Part shown: positions 18,144 through 26,765 of the stretch, piece by piece
How positions within the stretch are numbered: the stretch's first letter is position 1
Layout: each line of letters opens with the position of its first letter
Source of the DNA: Rhodothermus profundi
Lineage (GTDB): Bacteria > Bacteroidota > Rhodothermia > Rhodothermales > Rhodothermaceae
Length of the DNA stretch: 64,000 nucleotides
Reading direction: 5' to 3'
Assembly (NCBI RefSeq): GCF_900142415.1
Contig: NZ_FRAU01000001.1
Location: 551,246-615,245, forward strand
Translations under genes and position numbers: made by a program
The notes under the pieces: generated by a model
What the model was told of the DNA's origin: nothing
What the model saw: the letters and a program-made list of their open reading frames with translations, nothing else
Databases searched by the model: none

Positions 18144-19325
18144 TTATGACGCCTCAACCTTTTTCAAACACCTGCTATAAACTTGAACCAGTCTATGAAC
18201 TACATATTGTTCACCAAAATGTTTTACAGCATATTCTCGAATGTATTTCCGTCGTTTTTTCCATGAATCATAGGCGGTATACATCTGCCGCATGGCGCCG
18301 GAAAGTGCTGCTACATTCCCCGGTTCTACCAGCATACCAGTTTCAGGCAGAACAATCTCCTCGGGTCCACCACATTGCGTAGCAATAACCGGCAACCCAG
18401 TCGCCATCGCTTCGATAAGAACAACTCCAAACGTCTCATATCTACTGGGGTGCACTAAAACATGAGATTGCCACAGGCATTGGCGTATCTCTTCACGCGT
18501 GCATCGGCCGCGAAAATGGACGCGCTCCGCTATGCCAAGCTGCTGCGCTAACCGTTGAAGCGACGCTCGCTCCGGACCATCTCCGCAGATTAATAATCGC
18601 ACCTTTTGATCCTTTCCAAAGGCCGTCGCATAGGCATGTAACAGATAGTCTATTCCCTTTTCTCTTTTTAGATTAGAGATTGTAATAAATTGAAAACACT
18701 CGATTGCAGGCGTTCTTTCAGGAGCTTTAAAAAAAGCTGCCTCTACAAGGTTGGGAATGACTTCAAAATCATATATAGCAAATTTTCTTTGCAAGACCTG
18801 CTTCAGCGCCTGACTGACTGCTATCCGAACGCAGGCCTGTCGAAACGCTCGGCGAGCAGTCCGATACTGCCATGCGGGTAAGGATTGCTGCACCAATGCC
18901 GAGCTATGCTCGGTGATTACATACGGAATATTCCATGTAGCTGCGATTTGCCGGGCTGCGCTTCCTCCCCACAGAACACCATGGGCATGGATCAGATCAG
19001 GCCGTCCATACTGTGCGGCGTATGCTGCAAACAGGCGTGCTGATTGCCTGACAAAAAACCACGCTTCCATTCTCCTGAAAAAAATCTTCCAACCGCGCAC
19101 ATACAATTCCGGAAACCCTTCTGTGGAAGCAGATTCTATCTGAAAACGATAGGATATTAATCTCTTCCATCCTAAACTGGAGATGCCTCTAATCTCGGGA
19201 AAAATAACCCCTACTTTAATTCCTGCTCGGTGCAGCGCTTTAGCCTGATCTTTAAAGAAGATTCCTCGTTGGGGATTTTCAGCTATAGCGTACCAGGAAG
19301 GTATCAACAAGACATGCATACTCAC
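18144..19325 (-). CDS. Glycosyltransferase family 4, AT-rich gene
   Basis: A 393-residue GT4 enzyme. The N-terminal part reads MHVLLIPSWYAIAENPQRG; the middle has LIHAHGVLWGG and VITEHSSALV; the C-terminal part has ISNLKREKGIDYLL, LLICGDGPERASL, VLVHPSRYETFGVVLIEAMA and GLPVIATQCGGPEEI. The annotated start is a GTG overlapping the upstream stop by 4 nt; an ATG two codons later is an alternative. The whole gene is markedly richer in A/T than both neighbours and uses A/T-ending codons, which suggests recent acquisition into the glycan cluster. Confidence 0.88.
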   Translation of the reverse strand: MSMHVLLIPSWYAIAENPQRGIFFKDQAKALHRAGIKVGVIFPEIRGISSLGWKRLISYRFQIESASTEGFPELYVRGWKIFFRRMEAWFFVRQSARLFAAYAAQYGRPDLIHAHGVLWGGSAARQIAATWNIPYVITEHSSALVQQSLPAWQYRTARRAFRQACVRIAVSQALKQVLQRKFAIYDFEVIPNLVEAAFFKAPERTPAIECFQFITISNLKREKGIDYLLHAYATAFGKDQKVRLLICGDGPERASLQRLAQQLGIAERVHFRGRCTREEIRQCLWQSHVLVHPSRYETFGVVLIEAMATGLPVIATQCGGPEEIVLPETGMLVEPGNVAALSGAMRQMYTAYDSWKKRRKYIREYAVKHFGEQYVVHRLVQVYSRCLKKVEAS

Positions 19326-21838
19326 TTTTTAGCAAAACGCTTTCGATAAAAGGATATGCCATACATAAGGACAATGGTTCCATAAACCAGAAGGGTTGCT
19401 ATCCATACCAGAACGATGCCCAGCCGATGGCTGCGCGGCTCAAAGCGCATCACCACCGTATGCATCCCTGCAGGCACCGGCACGGCTCGGAGTAGATAGT
19501 TGGCCTGCAGGATGGGCACAGGTTGGTCATCGATCGTGGCCTGCCATCCGGCTGGATAGTAGATCTCGTCTACGACCAGGAGCCTCGGGGCGTCCGTATT
19601 CACTTCCCAGACAATCTCGCGAGGGCCGAAGCGCACGAGACGGACCCGGGCCGTACTCGTTGAATCAATAGGGACTACGTTGACGCCGGGCGCCTCTCGC
19701 AACAGTACCGTCTGGCGTAAATCCAGCGTGGGGTCCAGCAGGCGCTGGCGATGCGCTTCCAGGTCGGCTATCACCTCATAACGTCCTACAAGGAACGCAC
19801 GTGGCAGCGCGGTAGGATTCTCCAACACGCGCCAGCGGTCGTCCTCAAACACGACCCGCATGTTCGGCAGCGAAGCTCCAGCCGGCACGACCACGTAGCG
19901 TACGCTCAGCAGGTCCAGCGCTCGGGAGCGCGGCAGGCCGGTGGTAGGATCGATAAACAGGTGATCAATGTAATCCTGAAACAGCCGTAGCTTGGCCCCG
20001 TGGTAGCCGCCGATCGATTCGTGATAATAGGAAGGCCGGGCGTTTGTCATCGGATCGCTGCGCTCCAGCGAGAGGATCCGAAAGTGTCCCGGTCCGCCCA
20101 CTTCCTGTTGGCGCTCCAACAGAAAATGGTCGAAGGAATAGGTTGGAATGAGTTCGGTAATGGCCTGCGCGTCTGTCAACACCTCTTGATTCAGGTGGCG
20201 TCGTCCTACGCCCCACAGGTCTATTGTGATGAGCAGTGCCAGACCGGCCGTCGCTCCCCATCCAGGAAGCCGTTGCCGATCGTAAAGCCACAGAAGTCCA
20301 CCGGCCAGTAGCAGGAAAAGCAGCGTGCGCTGCGCATCGCGGCCAAATCGCTCGGCGCGTTCGGTTCGCTGCTGGGCTACATACTGGCGCACCACCTGCA
20401 GCAGCCGTGGATCGTCGGGCGGCACGTTGTTGGCCGCGGCCACCTGTTGCGCGAGCTGTGCAACTTCACCCGGGCGCTCAAAGGAAAACAGGCTGCCGCG
20501 CGCCAGCCAGAGCACCAGCACCAGTCCGGTCAACCCCAGCCATAGTTGATAAGCCGGCCGCAACGAACGCGGCCGTCCCTGTCTGGATGCTACGAACAGC
20601 CAGCCCGCGCCCAGTGCAGCCAGTAAAGCGAGGCCCAGTGCCGCTGTGCTCAACCACGTTTCCGGCACGCGAAAGGCGTCGAACAGGGGGAAGTATTCAA
20701 ACATGAAGCGGTTCAGGAGCGGAAAGTAGCTGCCCAACGAAAAGAGAATCATAAGCAGCGTGCCGCCTCCAATAATCCACACGGTGCGTTCCCGGCGACG
20801 CCAGAGCGCCAGCAGGGCCAGCCAGAGTACGATTCCGCCTACATAGTGAGGGCCTTCTGTAAAAGGCTTGGGTCCCCAGTAGGTGGGACTGCCTCCTCCG
20901 TAGGCATCTGCAATCAGCAGGGTAATCAGCTCGCCTGGCGCCTGGCTCCAGCCCATCGCATAGTCCCAGTCCAGCCCCTCCTCCCTGCCGGTCACTTCAC
21001 TACCGCCGCGTATGGTGTACTGCTTGTACTCATAGACCGGCCAGTAGGGCTGGGCGATCATCAGAAGCGCCAGGACACTTCCCAAGGCCAGCCATCCGGT
21101 CGCCCGTCCAAACCCTGCCCATCGATGCGCACGCCAGGCCGCAATGCCCTCACCCACCCACCAGAGTCCTAGCAGAAACGTTACATAGTAGGTAATCTGC
21201 ACATGTCCGGCGCGCAAGTTTGCTGCCAGCGCTACGGCGAACAGTAATCCGGAGAGCAAGCGAGGTTGCCGTAGCACGTGCACAAAAGCCAGCACCAGCC
21301 AGGGAGCCAGGCACAGGGCAATAAACTTCGAATTGTGCCCCGCTTTCAAAATAATCGGGATATACGTAGTCAATCCATAGGCTACCGCTGCCAGCACACC
21401 GGCCAGCGGGCGGCGTGTCAGATAGACTACCACCCCATACATGCCGGCCAGTAAAAAGAAAAAATGCGAGGTTGGCCAGAGGAACCCCCGTAGCCATCCC
21501 AGCAGATTATCAATCTGCGGCACTTTGGCCGGATAGGAAATCATGTAGGCCGGCATGCCTGCAAAGGCATTGGTGGCCCAGAGCGGCTCGGTGCCTGTTG
21601 AATCGCGATAGGCAATCACCGACTGGGCCATCGCACGCCAGTTGACCGTATCACTACCGATCAACTGCTTGCCTCCGAAGTGAATGGGCGCAAAAAAGGC
21701 AAGCGAGAGGGCCAAAAGCAACAGCAAGCAGAGCAAATGCTGATAGGGTCTGGCAAGGCGTTCCCAGGCGTCATGCCAGGCGGGCCGATGTGCTGCAGCC
21801 GCCTTTTTGGAGCGCGACGAGCGGGCCTGCGCAGCCAT
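19322..21838 (-). CDS. Large YfhO-like membrane protein
   Basis: About 838 residues. A basic N-terminus is followed by roughly twelve hydrophobic helices (to about residue 560), then a soluble C-terminal region of about 250 residues and a last helix near the C-terminus (LGIVLVWIATLLVYGTIVLM). This arrangement, with the extracytoplasmic sequences LARGSLFSFERPGE and PAGWQATIDDQPVPILQANY, matches the YfhO family (GT-C-like membrane proteins linked to glycosylation of lipoteichoic acid or other polymers). I prefer the ATG at 21838, which has AGGGG 9 nt upstream; a GTG two codons earlier is possible. It lies between gatC and the glycosyltransferases and so probably belongs to surface glycan synthesis. 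Confidence 0.78.
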   Translation of the reverse strand: MAAQARSSRSKKAAAAHRPAWHDAWERLARPYQHLLCLLLLLALSLAFFAPIHFGGKQLIGSDTVNWRAMAQSVIAYRDSTGTEPLWATNAFAGMPAYMISYPAKVPQIDNLLGWLRGFLWPTSHFFFLLAGMYGVVVYLTRRPLAGVLAAVAYGLTTYIPIILKAGHNSKFIALCLAPWLVLAFVHVLRQPRLLSGLLFAVALAANLRAGHVQITYYVTFLLGLWWVGEGIAAWRAHRWAGFGRATGWLALGSVLALLMIAQPYWPVYEYKQYTIRGGSEVTGREEGLDWDYAMGWSQAPGELITLLIADAYGGGSPTYWGPKPFTEGPHYVGGIVLWLALLALWRRRERTVWIIGGGTLLMILFSLGSYFPLLNRFMFEYFPLFDAFRVPETWLSTAALGLALLAALGAGWLFVASRQGRPRSLRPAYQLWLGLTGLVLVLWLARGSLFSFERPGEVAQLAQQVAAANNVPPDDPRLLQVVRQYVAQQRTERAERFGRDAQRTLLFLLLAGGLLWLYDRQRLPGWGATAGLALLITIDLWGVGRRHLNQEVLTDAQAITELIPTYSFDHFLLERQQEVGGPGHFRILSLERSDPMTNARPSYYHESIGGYHGAKLRLFQDYIDHLFIDPTTGLPRSRALDLLSVRYVVVPAGASLPNMRVVFEDDRWRVLENPTALPRAFLVGRYEVIADLEAHRQRLLDPTLDLRQTVLLREAPGVNVVPIDSTSTARVRLVRFGPREIVWEVNTDAPRLLVVDEIYYPAGWQATIDDQPVPILQANYLLRAVPVPAGMHTVVMRFEPRSHRLGIVLVWIATLLVYGTIVLMYGISFYRKRFAKK

Positions 21839-21856
21839 AAACACGTGCCCCTGCGG

Positions 21857-22144
21857 TTATTCAATTACTTTCGGCACCCGGAAGTAGTCGCTGTCAGCAT
21901 CGGGTGCGTTACGCAACGCATCTTCGTGCGAAATGCGCTGCACGACGGAGTCCTCCCGAAAAACATTGTAGAGATCCAGTACGTGCGACATAGGCGGGAC
22001 GTCGCGGGTGTCCAGTTCATTCAACTTGGCTACGTAATCCAGAATTTCTCCCATCTGCTCGGCCAGCATGTGCTCTTCTTCCTCCGAAAACTCAAGACGA
22101 GCCAGCCGTGCAATGTAGCGGACTTCCTCAATAGAGATCGCCAT
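21857..22144 (-). CDS. gatC: Asp-tRNA(Asn)/Glu-tRNA(Gln) amidotransferase subunit C
   Basis: A 95-residue GatC. The start MAISIEEVRYIARLARLEFSEEEE and the C-terminal MSHVLDLYNVFREDSV with RNAPDADSDYFRVPKVIE are diagnostic. GatC clamps GatA and GatB and is needed to make Gln-tRNA or Asn-tRNA by transamidation. gatA and gatB are not next to it. The gene is 18 nt upstream of the YfhO-like gene and 74 nt downstream of plsC. The amidase at the right end of the window is not its obvious partner. Confidence 0.93.
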   Translation of the reverse strand: MAISIEEVRYIARLARLEFSEEEEHMLAEQMGEILDYVAKLNELDTRDVPPMSHVLDLYNVFREDSVVQRISHEDALRNAPDADSDYFRVPKVIE

Positions 22145-22218
22145 GGTGGTGCATGCGGGTTGATGCTGCCTGGCCTGTCAAGATACCAAACCTCGGGCGC
22201 GTGCGCTACCACGTAGCC

Positions 22219-23040
22219 CTACGCGTGGTTCCCTGCCTCTCGAAGCATCGCCTGCATGCGCGCCTGCACGGTATCCATCAGCGTGGCCAGATGTCGGCGA
22301 CGCAACCCTTCGGTCGGCACGGGCTCGCCGATCACAACCCGAATTGTACCGGGCCGTGAAACCATGCGGCGCTCATCCAGGCAGCGATAGCTATCACAGA
22401 TAACTACTGGAATCAGCGGAACGCCAGCCTCGACAGCCAGCAGAAAAGCTCCTTTTTTGAAAGGTCGCAGCTCTGGTCGATAGCCGCGCGTTCCTTCTGG
22501 AAAGAGTAGCACCGGATGGCCCTGCCGGATGCGTTCACCTGCCAGCCGTAAGCTCTCCAGCGACCGTCTTGGATTGTTTCGGTCGATAAACAGCGAAGCC
22601 GAATGCCGCATGGCCCATCCCAGCACAGGCACACGTTCCAGTTCAGCCTTTGCCACAAAGCCGAAGGGATAAGGCAGCGCATGCGACAACACCAGAATAT
22701 CCAGGGCGCACTGATGATTGGCCACAAACAGACAGGGCTGCCCTGGAGACAGCCGGGCACGGTCTTCCCAGACAACCCGCCAGCCACAGGCACGCAGAAT
22801 CATGCCGGCCCACCGTCGCGCCCATTTCTTAAAATTGGCGGCTGTGGGCCGGAAGCGGTGCGTGATCACCTGCAGCGGGGCAATCAGCAGCGTGCTAAGC
22901 AGGCCGACTCCAACAAACCAGAAGAAATGCAGCCGCGTCCACAGCGTAGCTGGCGGTGCTCCCTCGACGGGTGCCTCGACAGGTGCGGGGGCCAGTAAAG
23001 GCGCTATGGAAGACGTCTCCTTGACAGATTCAGCGGCCAT
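22219..23040 (-). CDS. plsC: 1-acyl-sn-glycerol-3-phosphate acyltransferase
   Basis: A 273-residue membrane-associated acyltransferase that forms phosphatidic acid in phospholipid synthesis. It has a Pro/Ala-rich N-terminus of about 30 residues, a transmembrane helix (FFWFVGVGLLSTLLIAPL) and the HX4D catalytic motif in NHQCALDILVLSH. FVAKAEL, FIDRNNPRRS and the glycerol-phosphate binding block LLFPEGTRGYRPELRPFKKG follow. It starts 6 nt after the TIM-barrel gene and so belongs to the same transcription unit. The length is normal apart from the added N-terminal tail. Confidence 0.92.
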   Translation of the reverse strand: MAAESVKETSSIAPLLAPAPVEAPVEGAPPATLWTRLHFFWFVGVGLLSTLLIAPLQVITHRFRPTAANFKKWARRWAGMILRACGWRVVWEDRARLSPGQPCLFVANHQCALDILVLSHALPYPFGFVAKAELERVPVLGWAMRHSASLFIDRNNPRRSLESLRLAGERIRQGHPVLLFPEGTRGYRPELRPFKKGAFLLAVEAGVPLIPVVICDSYRCLDERRMVSRPGTIRVVIGEPVPTEGLRRRHLATLMDTVQARMQAMLREAGNHA

Positions 23041-23046
23041 AGCCCA

Positions 23047-23862
23047 TTAGCCTCCAGCAGTCATCGTGGAAGATTTTCGCGTCTGGCGTAGCAGCTTCAG
23101 CAAGCGCAACGCATCGTGAAACCCTCGCTTTGCGCGGGGTTCCGCATGCACTTCGAGGCTCAGCGGCCCGGTAAATCCCATTGCCTGGAGCAACTGGAGC
23201 TGGGCGTACCATTGCACGGCCCCTTCTCCGAAGGGAGCAGGTTCCCAGACGCCTCGGTCTGGATCGATCCGCCAGTCACTGCAACGCACCAGAAAGATAC
23301 GCCCTGTCAGCGCCTGCCCTCCCGCAACAGGGTTCTCGCCCGCCTTCAAAGCCGCAGCCGGATTCCAGGCCGCGCCTACCGCCGGGTGATCGACTGCTTC
23401 CAGCAGCTCGGCCAGGGCTTTGCCGGTAGGAAACGCGCTTTCTGGTTCGTTCAATACCGCCACGCGCACCTGATAGGCAGCCGCCTTATCGCCTGCCATT
23501 CGAAGTGCCTGCGCTGCTTCTTCTATCGCCACTTCCTCCTCCGCAGCAAATGCTGACACCACCACGCAGGAACAATCAATGCGCCGGCAGAAGCTCAGCA
23601 CTTCATCAAAAGCAGCAATTTCATTCATCCATGTACGCCGATCCCTCACCGATCCCTCAAACATTCCAGGTACAATCGCTACAGCAGGCAGTTCATTCTC
23701 CAGCAAGCGCCGGCGCAGCTTTTCTTCGTTAACAAAAGGCACGCGGTCGGACGGCCTGCCAATCGTGCGCAGCTCTACTCCTTCTAACCCCCACAGCAAG
23801 GTCAGGTAAAGAGCACGGTCCAGGTTCAGCGTTACGGTATCTGTCAAAAGTGCAGGAATCAT
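23047..23862 (-). CDS. TIM-barrel protein, sugar phosphate isomerase/epimerase-like
   Basis: A 271-residue (beta/alpha)8 protein of the xylose isomerase-like superfamily. It shows the strand pattern LWGLEGVELRTIG, VAIVPGMFEG, CSCVVVSAF, VRVAVLNEPESAFPTG (with the characteristic E), VGAAWNPAAALKAGENP and GPLSLEVHAEP near the C-terminus (metal-ligand position). Such proteins isomerise or epimerise sugars, often with a divalent metal. The substrate cannot be predicted. It overlaps the degenerate M28-like gene by 4 nt and precedes plsC by 6 nt. Confidence 0.75.
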   Translation of the reverse strand: MIPALLTDTVTLNLDRALYLTLLWGLEGVELRTIGRPSDRVPFVNEEKLRRRLLENELPAVAIVPGMFEGSVRDRRTWMNEIAAFDEVLSFCRRIDCSCVVVSAFAAEEEVAIEEAAQALRMAGDKAAAYQVRVAVLNEPESAFPTGKALAELLEAVDHPAVGAAWNPAAALKAGENPVAGGQALTGRIFLVRCSDWRIDPDRGVWEPAPFGEGAVQWYAQLQLLQAMGFTGPLSLEVHAEPRAKRGFHDALRLLKLLRQTRKSSTMTAGG

Positions 23863-25238
23863 GGGCGATGCTCCAAAGCAGGCAATGGGAGCGTATCTTC
23901 ACGTACGGGTTCCCAGGGCTCCGGCAAAATTACTTCAGACAACAGCGTTGCCTGCGCTGCCCGAACCAGCATGCGGGCTCGTTGCAACGCACGAACCCGA
24001 AGCGCTTCAGGGTCCGGGGGTGAAACAGCGGGTGAGGTCCTGTAGATCCGTTGATAGGCCTGCTGCCACCCTGAGGGGACGTTCCAGAATACCTGTCGCT
24101 CGACTTGCACCGAGTCGGGCAGCAACACCGGCTTCAGCGTGAGCCCATAGGCCGCTACGAGCTCTTGCAAATGCGGCAACGTTGCAGGATCCGGATCCAG
24201 ATAGATAATTCGTTGGGTAGCGTTCAGCTCCCAGAGAGGCTGGCGCAGGTAGGCCTGCAGTCCCTGGTATCCCTGACGAGCCCCTGACCAGACGGCGAAT
24301 AATACCGTGCGCTGAGGAAGCGGCCAGTAGGTAGCCAGTGTGCTGTAAAAACGCGCCAACTCCAGCAGCGCTGCGACCCCTTCTCCCAGATGGGCGCCAT
24401 CGAATAGCAAAGAAGTGCCTGGCAGGGCAATAGCATCCAGATCCGCGCATACAATGACCAGCTCGGCGCGGAGCAAGGGATCTTTGCCGGCCACAAATCC
24501 CAGTACATTGAGCGCTCCCACCTGTGTCTCGTCCAGCCGTTGCACGCGCAACCGCAGGGGACGGCGGAGCCGAAGTGCCACAGCCTCCGCGCCGGTTAGA
24601 TGCGCTGTCAGCGTAGACGGCGACAGCCCCAGCAGGCGTCCGGCCGCATTCGGCGTTAGCTGCAGGATTTTCAGGTTAGCAATCGGCGCGTGCGCCAGCT
24701 CTGGCCGCAATGGTCCCACCAGCAGCACTGCCTGCACCCCCTGAGCACGTGCCACGGCCGGTACCTTTTTGGCAAACGCTGCCGGCAGCAGCCAGACCGG
24801 AGCAGACGGACACCCATCTGGCACAGCGCAGAGGGCTACGCGGTCGGCCACTACGCGTCCGGTATCACTACGCGCATCCGGCCAGAATTCCAGTCCGGGA
24901 TAAAAAGCAGCCGTGTCCCGATCCGCCCATCCCAGGGTGACCGGCCAGGGCAAATGCACACGTGCTTCGTAGACAAGCTGGTAGCGACCTGCTAGTGCCG
25001 GCTGCAGTCGAAACTCTCGCATGCGATCTGCTACGTACCGTGCAGCTAAGGCAAAGCTACGCGAACCGGTCACCCGTTCCCGCATAGCAGGCTGCAGCAG
25101 CACGTCCAGATGTTCCGCCAGCAAAAGCGGATCGTCCGGTTCATGGAATTGAATCCGTTCTTCCGCGGGGGGACGTGGTGCCGGTGCACAGGTCGCTACC
25201 CCGATCGTCAGCCCCAGAATTGGCAGTAGACGGTACAT
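23859..25238 (-). CDS. M28 peptidase-like lipoprotein lacking catalytic residues
   Basis: A 459-residue exported protein. The N-terminus MYRLLPILGLTIGVATCAP looks like a lipoprotein signal with Cys17. Residues 235-350 follow the M28 aminopeptidase fold: VIVCADLDAI (261-270), DGAHLGEGVAALLELAR (280-296), FAVWSGARQGYQG (314-326) and YLDPDP (346-351). At the zinc and catalytic positions the usual His, the Asp of GADDN and the Glu-Glu pair are replaced by D266, H283-L284 and A320-R321. It is therefore probably a non-catalytic binding protein. It overlaps the TIM-barrel gene by 4 nt. Confidence 0.72.
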   Translation of the reverse strand: MYRLLPILGLTIGVATCAPAPRPPAEERIQFHEPDDPLLLAEHLDVLLQPAMRERVTGSRSFALAARYVADRMREFRLQPALAGRYQLVYEARVHLPWPVTLGWADRDTAAFYPGLEFWPDARSDTGRVVADRVALCAVPDGCPSAPVWLLPAAFAKKVPAVARAQGVQAVLLVGPLRPELAHAPIANLKILQLTPNAAGRLLGLSPSTLTAHLTGAEAVALRLRRPLRLRVQRLDETQVGALNVLGFVAGKDPLLRAELVIVCADLDAIALPGTSLLFDGAHLGEGVAALLELARFYSTLATYWPLPQRTVLFAVWSGARQGYQGLQAYLRQPLWELNATQRIIYLDPDPATLPHLQELVAAYGLTLKPVLLPDSVQVERQVFWNVPSGWQQAYQRIYRTSPAVSPPDPEALRVRALQRARMLVRAAQATLLSEVILPEPWEPVREDTLPLPALEHRP

Positions 25239-25313
25239 GCCGCGCGCAGCACACCTAAGAGTCAGGACTTAACCCTCAAGCCCTTTATTACGTTTCGCCG
25301 GATGCTGGGCCGA

Positions 25314-25348
25314 ACAAAAAGCGGGAAGCTGATAAATCAGCTTCCCGC
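25314..25348 (-). terminator. Intrinsic terminator of the PilT-secretin unit
   Basis: Downstream of the secretin stop on the minus strand, a perfect 12-bp stem GCGGGAAGCTGA/TCAGCTTCCCGC (25321-25348) with a 4-nt loop is followed by a run of five U residues. This is a classical rho-independent terminator for the minus strand and separates the pilus genes from the gene at 25238. Confidence 0.88.
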
Positions 25349-25376
25349 CTGCTACCCGCCATCTTCTAGTTTCCTG

Positions 25377-26765
25377 TCAATCACGCGGCATGCGCGCCTG
25401 GCGCATCGCTTGCTGACTGAACCGCTCCAACCGTTCTCGAAGCTCCTGGCGGCTGCGTTCCAGCAGGTCGCGCTCCAGCGGCCGCTGGGCCCGCACCGTG
25501 AGCGGATCCAGAATCTTCACCTGCAGCACGATCAGGAGTTCAGTCTGGGTAATGGTGCGCTGCGTGCGGCCGAAGATGTACCGCAGCCCAAAAAACCACC
25601 AAGGTAGGTCCTTCAAAAGCGGAACGCCCTTCCGCGCAATCGACTCGCGCGTTGAGTAAAGTCCGCCAATAATGGTCTGCTCGCCATCCAGCAGAAGCAC
25701 TTGCGTATCGGCAGTGTTTCGGTCAATAATGGGGCCGGCCGGGGAAGGCGTTGCGCTGGAATTTTCGACCAGCACATCCAGATGCACAAATTCGACCAGC
25801 GGGGCGCCCGCCGTGTCGGCTACCGGGGCTACAATAAGGGTAGGTGTAACGTCGATAATGATACCGGTTGACACAAACTGGGTAATGGTATTGCCGGCAA
25901 AGTCCCGGGTCTGGATCGGAACGTCTGAGCCAATCTGGATGCGCCCCTGCTCTCCACTTTGCACCGTGATCTGCGGACTGGCAATTGTCTCGCCGATTCC
26001 TTCTGTCTCCAGAAAGCGGAAGAAATTGGTCAGTTGCCGAAAGTTGATACGCTCGGGCGCTTCAATAAGGGGCTGGAGTGGATCAAACAGCTTATCGGTT
26101 TTCAGATAGAACTGCACATTATCCTGGCCGGCCACACCTCCTGCTGCTCCCCCACCTCCTACTCCGCCGGCACCGCCTCCCTGGCCCGCACCGACATTGA
26201 GCCCAAAGAATTGATCCCAGTTAATGCCGATATCTCGCGCTTTGGTCAGGTTCACGCTGAACAGAATGGCATTGATCTGGATCTCTCTTGTTTCAAGCGT
26301 AGCGGGTTGAACCAGTTCGGGCTGGGGAGCCGCTTCAGCCCGCCGAGGCCCGATAATCACCTCTGGCTTTTCAGGAGCCTGTTCGACAATGAAAAACTTT
26401 TCGGTTTCCCGATAGGTCAGGCCTTTTGTCTGAAGCACCAGCTCAAAAGCGTCGAAAAAGTGCATGCTTGAGATAGAAATTCCGATAGGCTCGGTGCGTT
26501 CTTCAGGATCGATAATCTGCTTGCCCGTCACCCGCTGAAAGATTGGATTGAGCAGCTCAAAAAACTGATTGAGCGGTGTGGTGGGCAAAAACGACACCAG
26601 TTGATCAGGGGGCACGTAGGTGCGCATCACCCGTTGCGGTGGGCGATCCTGCGACAGACCGGGCCAGGTCAGCAGTCCACCAATCAGTAGCAAACCAAGT
26701 GCTGTCGCGATCCAGGTTCTCGTCTGCACGTGCTCCATGGCAACTCTTTTCGGGTTAGCTTCCAT
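25377..26765 (-). CDS. pilQ: Type IV pilus secretin (PilQ/GspD family)
   Basis: Outer-membrane secretin through which the pilus passes. The 462 residues have a hydrophobic export signal (about 19-35), an N0/STN-like domain (about 60-130, ISISSMHFFDAFELVLQTKG), a Gly-rich insertion (192-213) and a C-terminal secretin domain. The signature VPLLKDLPWWFFGLRYIFG (381-399) and the end TELLIVLQVKIL are present. It is short for PilQ, with no AMIN domains. The first ATG follows directly on the stop of the PilO-PilP gene; an ATG at 26738 (MEHVQTR) is an alternative that fits the signal peptide better. It is the last gene before a terminator. Confidence 0.92.
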   Translation of the reverse strand: MEANPKRVAMEHVQTRTWIATALGLLLIGGLLTWPGLSQDRPPQRVMRTYVPPDQLVSFLPTTPLNQFFELLNPIFQRVTGKQIIDPEERTEPIGISISSMHFFDAFELVLQTKGLTYRETEKFFIVEQAPEKPEVIIGPRRAEAAPQPELVQPATLETREIQINAILFSVNLTKARDIGINWDQFFGLNVGAGQGGGAGGVGGGGAAGGVAGQDNVQFYLKTDKLFDPLQPLIEAPERINFRQLTNFFRFLETEGIGETIASPQITVQSGEQGRIQIGSDVPIQTRDFAGNTITQFVSTGIIIDVTPTLIVAPVADTAGAPLVEFVHLDVLVENSSATPSPAGPIIDRNTADTQVLLLDGEQTIIGGLYSTRESIARKGVPLLKDLPWWFFGLRYIFGRTQRTITQTELLIVLQVKILDPLTVRAQRPLERDLLERSRQELRERLERFSQQAMRQARMPRD

